Assembly (NCBI GenBank): GCA_013287665.1
Contig: JABDDK010000012.1
Span: forward strand, 1-43,374
Length of the DNA: 43,374 nt
Direction: 5' to 3'
From: Alphaproteobacteria bacterium
GTDB taxonomy: Bacteria; Pseudomonadota; Alphaproteobacteria; UBA9655
Position numbers and translations under genes: made by a program. Below, one piece after another: positions 36,471 to 43,374 of the stretch. Positions within the stretch are counted from its first letter, which is position 1, and each line of letters opens with the position of its first letter. The notes beneath the pieces were generated by a model that was not told where the DNA came from, ran no database searches, and saw only the letters and a program-made list of their open reading frames with translations.

Positions 36471-39224
36471 TCAGAACTGATACCCGACCCGTAGGAGGGC
36501 TTCGCCTATGTCGAGGCCGCTGCCACATTGGGCATAGACATTTCCAGAGACATAGAGGCCGTTTGGAAACTGAGCGATGAGGCCTAAGCCAGGGGCGATT
36601 TGGTTGTAGACCTTGTTTGCTCCAGTAACGACGAGGGTTGAAGGCTGGTTGATGAAGCCTCCTTTGACGTTGTTTTTATTGTCTCCAATGGGGCGTCTCT
36701 GGACCCAGCCTAGCTCAGCTGTGGGGCGGAAGAGAATGTCGTCTACAACAAATGTTTTGTAAACCATTGCTCCCAGTTCTCCTTGAAAGAATTGTGAGGT
36801 TCTGGATTTGATGTGCATATTTAAGCTGCCGGCCCCTGTCTCAGTATATTTGCCTTCATTCAAAACCATATAATCGGCTATGATAAAGGGTTGGAAGGTG
36901 GCATCACCCGTGGGTATGGCATAGCCGAATTCTACATTACCTGTGAATTGGAAGGCATTGTGGGTTTCTCTTGCGGTGCGATTGATGGTTGAATAATTAA
37001 TTTTGCGGGCTGTTTTAAACTTGTCCCCACCGAAGAACGCTTGTCCCTCAGCATAGAAACCGCAGTTCTCTTTCCAGGCCCCGTAAAGTCCACCAAAGCC
37101 GCTGTTCATGTGACCCCAGCCTCGATTTCCATTCCAAGTGAAGGGAGTTGTTGAAGATCCGCCTAAAAGTCCCAGGATTGCATTCTTGGAGATTTCATAA
37201 TCCGCACCCATGGTAAGTCCGCCCAACCGGCTCCTAAGATTTGGGTTCCCGTTGCTGTTCCCTTTTATCCTCGCGAACTGTCCGTAAGGTTGGATCCAGA
37301 TATTTGCTTTTCCGACTTGAATACGTCCTGCGAGAGGATGGGGGTTTACTTGTGAGGGACTGTTGGCAAGAGCCATCTCGCCGAGTAATCCTTTCTTTTG
37401 AGGGGTTCTTCCGCGGTTGTTAAAGAGAGTCGACAAATCTCCTTCGCTCATATGCTTTGTGACGAGTTGCTCAAATAGAGCCATTCGTCCTGGCGCAATG
37501 TTTAATGTCGAATGGCTGAACATTTGTTTTGTTGTCCACGCTTGAATTTGAGTGTGCCCGATTTCAGTAACAGCGGTCATGTTGTTGAAACTGATGCTCG
37601 GCAGTGCCTCAAGTTGTGAGGGTTGGATTGTGTTGAGGGCATTTTGATACCCTGAAGTATTTCCGGCCAAGATAAAGTCGTTGAGGACAATAAAGGCAGG
37701 ATCGCCTGTAAGATTAGAAAGTGTATCTAGATATTGTGCGATTTTGTATGCGTTCGATCCTCCACCTCCAACATACCCAGAGAAGCTTTGATCAACATTG
37801 GGTATTACCGTGACTCTCATTGGACCCGAATAATCATAGACAACAGTGTATTTGATTAGACTTGATGATGTGAGCTTACCATAAGTGCCCGAAATTATAC
37901 TTGGATTAAACCCAGCACCTGTTGCCGTATCCAAGATGACATAAGAGCTTCCCACCAATGTGCTGGGCGAGGCTGCACTCACAACATCAAGAATAGCTCC
38001 ATTTAAAGTCGCTGTGGAAGTACCTGTAGCGGTAATAGGCGTGGACATTCGAACCGGTAAGCTTCCAACACCAATTGCCGCTTGGTGGGTGGCTGTTGAT
38101 GAGGAAAAGGTGAGGTTACCTGAGTATCCTTGGCCAAAGTAACTCCCACCAAATGTGACGCCATTTACGCCAGAGGAAAAAATACCTGTGCCAGAGAATT
38201 TCAACTCTGTTCCAAGAGCGGCTTTGGCTTCATTCATGTAAATTGTGCCACCAGTTATTGAGTTAGTCATTGTGCCAGTTCCAGTATTGACAAAGCCGGT
38301 AGCTCCGTTCGTAAAGGAAATTGTTCCTCCGGAGATATTGTTCGTCATCGTGCTCGTGTCTTCGTTTACAAAACCCCACGTAACAGGTTTTGAATAAGAC
38401 AGGGTACCGCCTGAGATATTATTTGTCTGAACTGATGCGGTCTTGTTAACAAAGCATTTGCTCCCAAAAAGTGTAATGCTTCCCCCAGAAATATTGTTGA
38501 TTTGAAGGCCACCCCCAAAATTATTTAAGGGAGGTAAAACATTGTTCGTGAAAGTTATCGTTCCTCCAGAAATATTGTTAATTTGGGTGCCTGTGCCTGC
38601 GTTACCAAAGCCGCTTCCTCCGGCGAAGTTGAAAGTACCACCCATGACGTTATTGATCATTTTTCCTGCCCCTCCATTCCCAATGCCACTCAGGAAAGGC
38701 AGACTGAAAGTTCCACCCGTGAACGTGTTAATCATAGTGCCTGTGCCTTGGTTTACAATGCCGCTATCGATATCAAAAGTGTAGTTTCCCGCTGCAAAGG
38801 TGTTAATCATGGTGCCTGAACTTCGATTAAACAAGCCAGATCTTAGAAAGGTAATGGAACCATTCCCATTGAATGTAGTGCCAGCCGTCCCGTTGCCGCT
38901 ATTTGAGATAGCATAAATAGGTAACACTCCATGTGTATTTCCTACAATTGTGAATCCAACCCCAGAGTTATCGATTGTGACCATATTTGTTAAACCAGCG
39001 GGAAGCGGGACATCGCCGAGAAGTTGACAGGTTTGACCAGCCGCTCCAGCAGAAAAGGTCACTGGATTAGAATTGATGTTAGCTTGGGCGAGCTCATATG
39101 GAAATGACCCTGGTCCAGCTGAGTTGCCATTCGTCACGACATTCGCTGCGTTCGCTTGGCTTGAGCTTAAGAGAAGCATTAGCCCTGTCATTAGATGAAG
39201 TCTTTTGGATGGATGTAGGCTCAT
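36471..39224 (-). CDS. Autotransporter with a repetitive passenger domain
   Basis: This is a type V secreted surface protein of 917 residues. The signal peptide is at residues 1-26 (ending SSQANA). The passenger contains eight units of 25-27 residues from about 137 to 340, each with a core like GTMTNNISGGTISF and GFVN, suggesting a beta-helix. A linker with FSGYVGGGGSNAY (about 481-493) follows. Residues about 640-917 form the autotransporter beta-barrel: NIWIQPYGQF, alternating amphipathic strands, and the terminal aromatic signature VGYQF. No protease triad was seen, so adhesion is a more likely role. The gene starts 35 bases after rluB on the same strand. GAGGGG precedes the ATG. Confidence 0.93.
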   Translation of the reverse strand: MSLHPSKRLHLMTGLMLLLSSSQANAANVVTNGNSAGPGSFPYELAQANINSNPVTFSAGAAGQTCQLLGDVPLPAGLTNMVTIDNSGVGFTIVGNTHGVLPIYAISNSGNGTAGTTFNGNGSITFLRSGLFNRSSGTMINTFAAGNYTFDIDSGIVNQGTGTMINTFTGGTFSLPFLSGIGNGGAGKMINNVMGGTFNFAGGSGFGNAGTGTQINNISGGTITFTNNVLPPLNNFGGGLQINNISGGSITLFGSKCFVNKTASVQTNNISGGTLSYSKPVTWGFVNEDTSTMTNNISGGTISFTNGATGFVNTGTGTMTNSITGGTIYMNEAKAALGTELKFSGTGIFSSGVNGVTFGGSYFGQGYSGNLTFSSSTATHQAAIGVGSLPVRMSTPITATGTSTATLNGAILDVVSAASPSTLVGSSYVILDTATGAGFNPSIISGTYGKLTSSSLIKYTVVYDYSGPMRVTVIPNVDQSFSGYVGGGGSNAYKIAQYLDTLSNLTGDPAFIVLNDFILAGNTSGYQNALNTIQPSQLEALPSISFNNMTAVTEIGHTQIQAWTTKQMFSHSTLNIAPGRMALFEQLVTKHMSEGDLSTLFNNRGRTPQKKGLLGEMALANSPSQVNPHPLAGRIQVGKANIWIQPYGQFARIKGNSNGNPNLRSRLGGLTMGADYEISKNAILGLLGGSSTTPFTWNGNRGWGHMNSGFGGLYGAWKENCGFYAEGQAFFGGDKFKTARKINYSTINRTARETHNAFQFTGNVEFGYAIPTGDATFQPFIIADYMVLNEGKYTETGAGSLNMHIKSRTSQFFQGELGAMVYKTFVVDDILFRPTAELGWVQRRPIGDNKNNVKGGFINQPSTLVVTGANKVYNQIAPGLGLIAQFPNGLYVSGNVYAQCGSGLDIGEALLRVGYQF

Positions 39225-39259
39225 TTGATGCCCCTCTGTTATTTTTTTATTTGTACTAT

Positions 39260-39994
39260 CTACAATATTTTTTGGGGCTTCAAGCCCAATTGTTCTTTCA
39301 TGACTTTGTTCTGTACAGCCTTGACTTGACCTTGTTCTAGTGTTCCCAATTGAAAGGGGCCAAAGCTAATGCGGATCAAGCGGCTGACGGGCCAGCCGAG
39401 GTGTTCGAATACGCGGCGGAGTTCACGGTTTTTGCCTTCTTGAAGGCTGACGGCAAGCCAGGCATTGTCGCCTTGTTGACGCTCTAACGTTGCTGTAATC
39501 GGGCCATAATGGATGCCCTCAACCGTAATGCCCTTCTTAAGCGGTAGAAGATCATTGGGATCGATCTTGCCATTGACGCGGACTCTATATCTGCGAATCC
39601 AACCCGTTGACGGGAGTTCGAGGTGGCGCGCGAGTTCTCCATCATTGGTAAGAAGCAACAAACCCTCGCTGTTTAAATCCAGACGACCCACAGAGATGAC
39701 ACGAGGCATATCAGGGGGGAGAGACTCGAAAATAGTGCGCCGGCCCATCTCATCCCGATGGGTCGTAACCAGGCCTCTAGGCTTATTATAAAGCCAAAGG
39801 CGGGTGGGCTCAGCAGAGGGGAGGGGCTTGCCGTCAACAACAATGCGACTCTTTGAGGTAATGCAAAAGGCAGGGCTTTCTAATACTTTCCCATCGACTT
39901 TGACACGGCCGTCAAGAATCCACGCTTCCGCATCTCTTCGAGAGCACAGACCCGCACGCGCCATGACTTTAGCGATTCGCTCTCCTTTATCCAT
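39260..39994 (-). CDS. rluB: 23S rRNA pseudouridine synthase, RluB/RsuA family
   Basis: The 244-residue enzyme converts uridine to pseudouridine in rRNA, most likely 23S rRNA (RluB type). An N-terminal S4 RNA-binding domain is visible (ERIAKVMARAGLCSRRDAEA). The catalytic domain carries SVGRLDLNSEGLLLLTNDG with the nucleophilic Asp106. EGKNRELRRVFEHLG is the family motif near the C-terminus. I chose the ATG at 39994, which overlaps the upstream amidotransferase gene by 8 bases and has GAGG upstream; a TTG start at 40006 is possible. RsuA and RluE relatives cannot be excluded by eye. Confidence 0.93.
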   Translation of the reverse strand: MDKGERIAKVMARAGLCSRRDAEAWILDGRVKVDGKVLESPAFCITSKSRIVVDGKPLPSAEPTRLWLYNKPRGLVTTHRDEMGRRTIFESLPPDMPRVISVGRLDLNSEGLLLLTNDGELARHLELPSTGWIRRYRVRVNGKIDPNDLLPLKKGITVEGIHYGPITATLERQQGDNAWLAVSLQEGKNRELRRVFEHLGWPVSRLIRISFGPFQLGTLEQGQVKAVQNKVMKEQLGLKPQKIL

Positions 39995-40703
39995 GAGAGG
40001 CCTCAATAAAGGCGTTCAAAATGATTTTATCGCTTGAGGTAATGAGAAACTCGGGGTGCCATTGAAGTCCAAGACAGAATTTGTAGGCCGGAACTTCAAA
40101 TCCCTCAACGATCCCGTCAGGTGCGATTGCATTCAGCACTGCATCCCCAGCAAGCTTCTTTACGGCTTGATGGTGAGCACTATTGACGGAGATCGTTTTT
40201 TCTCCAATGAGTTTATAGAGAAATGTATCTGTAATAATTTTCACTGGGTGACTTGCTTCATGACGCGGATTTGGCTGCTCGTGCTGTATTTCGCTCGGTA
40301 ATTCATCGGGGATGTGTTGGATAAGTGTTCCGCCGAGGGCGACATTGATCAATTGATGGCCTCCGCAAATTCCAAGAACGGGGATGTTCTTTTTAAGAGC
40401 TGCACGAACCATCGTCATTTCAAATTCTGTTCGCGTGGTTTTTAACTTAACAGTCGCATGACGGGTTGTCTCACCATATAAAGCAGGATCGAGGTCAAAA
40501 TCGCCGCCGGTGACCAAAAGTCCGTCGATAAGGTTCAGATACTCTTGCGTGAGGGCTAAATCATGGGTAAGGGGGATCGGCACACCGCCAGTTTCCACAA
40601 TGCTTGAGCAGTAGTTCTCGCGAAGGGCGTACCAGGGATACTTGGAATAATGACCAGGATCTTGGGAGTCAAAGGTAATACCAATAAGGGGTTTTTTAGG
40701 CAT
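39987..40703 (-). CDS. Class I glutamine amidotransferase, peptidase C26 / PuuD-like
   Basis: The 238-residue protein has a class I amidotransferase fold. GICGGHQLIN places the nucleophile at Cys113. The matching histidine and glutamate are in LQWHPEF near residue 215. TGGDFDLDPALYGE near residues 65-78 is typical of the gamma-glutamyl-GABA hydrolase (PuuD) branch. Such enzymes hydrolyse gamma-glutamyl amides, for example in putrescine breakdown. No other puu gene is nearby, so the substrate is uncertain. It is cytosolic. It overlaps rluB by 8 bases and is divergent from lysK. Confidence 0.9.
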   Translation of the reverse strand: MPKKPLIGITFDSQDPGHYSKYPWYALRENYCSSIVETGGVPIPLTHDLALTQEYLNLIDGLLVTGGDFDLDPALYGETTRHATVKLKTTRTEFEMTMVRAALKKNIPVLGICGGHQLINVALGGTLIQHIPDELPSEIQHEQPNPRHEASHPVKIITDTFLYKLIGEKTISVNSAHHQAVKKLAGDAVLNAIAPDGIVEGFEVPAYKFCLGLQWHPEFLITSSDKIILNAFIEASHG

Positions 40704-40712
40704 AGAAATTCA

Positions 40713-40742
40713 TTTCCAATTGTAATAAGTTCAAACTACAAT
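40713..40742 (+). promoter_or_regulatory. Possible promoter of lysK
   Basis: TTTCCA (40713-40718) and TACAAT (40737-40742) are 18 bases apart. The -10 is good and the -35 is weak. It lies between the divergent amidotransferase gene and lysK. Confidence 0.35.
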
Positions 40743-40807
40743 ATCCTAGCAATTCTGCTGTGTCACCATTAAGGTGCACAAAAATGAACATTAATATAGG
40801 TTTGAAA

Positions 40808-42370
40808 ATGGAAAACTTAACTGAACTTGCTCAAACATCTCAAGCTTGGCCCTTTGAGGAGGCTCGCAAAATATTGAGCCGTCTTGGGGGAAAGCCGCCT
40901 GAAAAAGGATTTGTGTTGTTTGAGACAGGGTATGGGCCTTCAGGGCTTCCCCATATTGGCACCTTTGGTGAGGTTGTTCGGACGACCATGGTTCGTCAAG
41001 CCTTTCAGATACTATCTGATATTCCCACAAAGCTCTATGCTGTTTCCGATGATATGGACGGCCTGCGCAAGATCCCAGACAATCTGCCGAACCAGGATAT
41101 GATTCGTGAGCATCTTGGAAAGCCGCTCACACGCATTCCTGATCCCTTTGGAACCCATGAGAGTTTTGGACATCATAATAATGCTCGGCTTCAAGCCTTC
41201 TTGGATACCTTTGGGTTCCAGTATGAATTTGTGAGCTCATCTGAGTGTTACACCTCAGGGCGTTTTGATCCCATGCTTCTGAATGTGTTGAAGCATTATG
41301 ATGAAATTATCAACATTATCCTGCCCACTTTAGGCCCAGAGAGGCGTGCGACTTATAGTCCTTTCCTGCCGGTTGATGCTGAGTCAGGGATTGTCCTTCA
41401 AGTCCCCGTTGTAGAGCGCAATGAAAAAGCGGGTACCATTGTTTATAAGCGTGAAGACGGAAAGCTTATTGAAACCCCCGTCACAGGTGGTCATTGCAAG
41501 CTTCAATGGAAGGTGGATTGGGGCATGCGTTGGGCAGCCTTTGGCGTTGATTATGAGATGTCGGGTAAAGACCTCATTGATTCAGTGAAACTTTCGAGTC
41601 AAGTGTGTAAGGTGCTGGGGGCGCGCCCTCCCGAGGGGTTTAATTATGAGCTTTTCTTAGATGCGGATGGAACGAAGATTTCGAAGTCAAAAGGGAATGG
41701 CCTTACCATTGAGGAATGGCTTAAATATGCGCCTGAGGAAAGCCTTGCCTATTATATGTTCCAATCTCCGCGGAAGGCAAAGCGTCTCTATTTTGATGTG
41801 ATTCCGCGCGCTGTGGATGAGTACTTAAGCTTCCTTGAGAAGTTCCCCGAGCAACCTGATGAACAGAAACTCGGTAATCCTGCCTGGCATGTGCATAATG
41901 GGACGCCTCCAAAAGAAGAGCTTCCCTTGAGTTTTGGTATTTTATTAAATCTTGCCAGTGTGACCAATACAGAAGACAAAGCCGTTCTGTGGGGTTTTAT
42001 AAGTCGGTATGCGCCGAATGCAAGTCCAAAGGCTATGCCTATGGTGGATCGTCTTGTTGGATATGCCATTGCCTATTACAGGGACTTTGTGAAGCCAAAT
42101 AAGCATTACCGAGCACCCACTGTTGAAGAGCGGAAAGCTCTGGAAGATCTCGCTCAAAGTCTGCAAAAGCTGACCCCAGATGTTGATGCGATTCAAACAG
42201 AAGTCTTTGAGGTTGGAAAGCGGCATAATTACGAGAATCTGAGGGATTGGTTTAAGACGCTCTATCAAGTGTTGTTGGGGCAGGACGAAGGCCCCCGCAT
42301 GGGATCATTCATTGCGCTTTATGGTTTGGATGAGACGGTGGCTTTGATAGAAGGGGCGTTGAAGAGGTAG
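40808..42370 (+). CDS. lysK: Lysyl-tRNA synthetase, class I
   Basis: This is the archaeal-type class I LysRS, also used by many alphaproteobacteria in place of class II LysS. It charges tRNA-Lys with lysine using ATP. From the ATG at 40808 it has 520 residues. The HIGH-type motif is LPHIGTFGE (HIGT at 49-52), and the KMSKS-type motif is KISKS at 290-294. The start gives [20 protein letters not shown], which fits relatives; an in-frame ATG at 40784 with AAGGTG upstream is an alternative that adds eight residues. The last 52 bases overlap the convergent gene at 42319. Confidence 0.96.
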   Translation: MENLTELAQTSQAWPFEEARKILSRLGGKPPEKGFVLFETGYGPSGLPHIGTFGEVVRTTMVRQAFQILSDIPTKLYAVSDDMDGLRKIPDNLPNQDMIREHLGKPLTRIPDPFGTHESFGHHNNARLQAFLDTFGFQYEFVSSSECYTSGRFDPMLLNVLKHYDEIINIILPTLGPERRATYSPFLPVDAESGIVLQVPVVERNEKAGTIVYKREDGKLIETPVTGGHCKLQWKVDWGMRWAAFGVDYEMSGKDLIDSVKLSSQVCKVLGARPPEGFNYELFLDADGTKISKSKGNGLTIEEWLKYAPEESLAYYMFQSPRKAKRLYFDVIPRAVDEYLSFLEKFPEQPDEQKLGNPAWHVHNGTPPKEELPLSFGILLNLASVTNTEDKAVLWGFISRYAPNASPKAMPMVDRLVGYAIAYYRDFVKPNKHYRAPTVEERKALEDLAQSLQKLTPDVDAIQTEVFEVGKRHNYENLRDWFKTLYQVLLGQDEGPRMGSFIALYGLDETVALIEGALKR

Positions 42371-43329
42371 GTATCGTCTGATGAGCTGACTTTACGGAGT
42401 TTTGTTAAACGGTCTTCATCACCCGCACACGTGACGGTTTTAACGTCCTCAACCCCCGTATCAATAAATTGAGTATAGATATTGAAAATATGCATCAATA
42501 GATCATTGAGTTCATTGGGGTTATATTTGTTGTTCGTATTTCTGCTCTTGCTCTTTCTCCTGTTGCTCAGGAGGTGCTTTCTTTGAGCAATGGCTTTGGG
42601 CCACTCTTTAACATTAAGAGACATTTTATTGATAAGTTTACCCGTTTTTCCTTGAGTCTCATCATCGAGCCTTGGATCAAAGTAGAGGCGATCTAAAATG
42701 CATAGAGCTGCATCTGAACTGCTACTTTCTGCAATTTGTAGGCGAGCATCTGCAGAGAGAGGAGTTGCTTTCGTGTACGCTTCTTTTAAGCGGGCTAGAA
42801 TTGTTTCAGCATAGGGTATATATGAATCTAAAGGATGGTTTTGAGATGTATAGTCTTTTAGAAAGGTTATAAAATTGTCTATGTCAAAAGACTGAACGAA
42901 ATAGCTGACATCTAGGTGACGCATAAAATCAAGGGTTGTTTGATCAATTTGAAAGCCATGATTGAGGTAGTATGTTAAGCGGTTCGGCATATTACCGAGA
43001 TGAGTTGTGCCGTCATAGTCGGAACATTGTAAGGATAAACAGTCATAAAAATCACTTTGTCTTGCAAGGCTCTGTGCCAGCATGATTGTTAAATCAAGAG
43101 CTGTGCTTCCATAGCCTTTCCCTTGGTACGGGTCCATAATTTTAATAAAGTGCAGGGTAAATTTTCCATCAGGTCCGGGATTGACGTCATCTTCAATGAG
43201 AACGATATGGCCTAGGGGGGTAAGAGGCTTGTCATTCTCGAAGGCGGCATTAATGAGTAGTTTTGTTCTGCGATAATTTATTTTGGATTTATCCTTTGAA
43301 GACGTCATTCTTTCAAGTTGAAGTGACAA
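42319..43329 (-). CDS. GNAT-like N-acetyltransferase domain protein of unknown role
   Basis: Residues about 38-90 of this 336-residue frame resemble a GNAT acetyltransferase: [17 protein letters not shown], then [20 protein letters not shown], in which QGKGYG fits the acetyl-CoA pyrophosphate loop Q/RxxGxG/A. The remaining 240 or so residues are mostly helical and I do not recognise them. No signal peptide is seen. The start is uncertain: a TTG at 43329 and an ATG at 43308 both lack a good ribosome binding site, and the frame stays open up to a TAA at 43369-43371, near the window edge. The gene could be 5'-truncated or frameshifted. It overlaps lysK tail to tail. Confidence 0.65.
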   Translation of the reverse strand: MSLQLERMTSSKDKSKINYRRTKLLINAAFENDKPLTPLGHIVLIEDDVNPGPDGKFTLHFIKIMDPYQGKGYGSTALDLTIMLAQSLARQSDFYDCLSLQCSDYDGTTHLGNMPNRLTYYLNHGFQIDQTTLDFMRHLDVSYFVQSFDIDNFITFLKDYTSQNHPLDSYIPYAETILARLKEAYTKATPLSADARLQIAESSSSDAALCILDRLYFDPRLDDETQGKTGKLINKMSLNVKEWPKAIAQRKHLLSNRRKSKSRNTNNKYNPNELNDLLMHIFNIYTQFIDTGVEDVKTVTCAGDEDRLTKLRKVSSSDDTYLFNAPSIKATVSSKP

Positions 43330-43374
43330 AGGGGCTTTTAATTTGACGCCTTCAGGAAGGGGATATCCTTACAA

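Noticed and set aside
38542-38819. Pro-rich plus-strand frames opposite the autotransporter passenger
   Set aside because: Shadows of the Gly/Thr-rich repeats on the minus strand.
40760-40807. Longer lysK starting at 40760
   Set aside because: Extra residues do not resemble relatives; 40784 remains a possible alternative.

Overview
The window looks like the chromosome of an alphaproteobacterium with a host-associated lifestyle, probably near Holosporales/Paracaedibacter-type intracellular bacteria. This is an inference without database searches. Supporting points are the secE-nusG-rplKAJL-rpoBC / rpsLG-fusA-tuf / S10-spc-alpha order, a class I lysyl-tRNA synthetase, a zinc-free S14, moderately AT-rich DNA with many dispersed palindromic repeats, and several secreted proteins with eukaryote-like or repeat domains.

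Layout. Positions 1-11753 hold secE, nusG (apparently frameshifted near its 3' end), rplK, rplA, an AT-rich repeat, an L10-type leader, rplJ, rplL, a palindromic repeat, rpoB and rpoC. Positions 11754-15427 form an accessory insertion where rpoC would normally lead into rpsL. It carries a small secreted protein with its own promoter and terminator, a 275-bp inverted-repeat element, and a 675-residue exported TPR-like protein on the minus strand. A strong sigma70 promoter at 15428-15456 restarts transcription into rpsL-rpsG-fusA-tuf and then the ribosomal protein run from rpsJ to rplQ (19794-33621). Genes there are separated by 0-45 bases or overlap, with secY, adk and rpoA embedded and a terminator at 33635.

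Positions 33622-43374 are accessory or scattered housekeeping genes. They are an exported protein with an F-box-like segment (minus), a peroxiredoxin-like protein whose Shine-Dalgarno sequence lies inside a terminator-like hairpin, an exported Sel1-repeat protein (minus), a 26-bp inverted repeat pair, a three-gene minus-strand cluster (class I glutamine amidotransferase, rluB-type pseudouridine synthase, 917-residue autotransporter), class I lysK (plus), and a GNAT-like protein (minus) that overlaps lysK tail to tail.

How the genes work together. The core block supplies the RNA polymerase alpha, beta and beta' subunits, NusG, many ribosomal proteins, the elongation factors EF-G and EF-Tu, and the SecY/SecE translocon. 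The accessory genes mostly encode proteins with Sec signal peptides, which would use that translocon to reach the periplasm, surface or host. The points most worth a second look are the nusG frameshift in a T6 run, Arg at S12 residue 88 (a known streptomycin-resistance substitution elsewhere), the exported F-box-like proteins, the SD-masking hairpin at 34498, and the nested palindromic elements in core-operon junctions.
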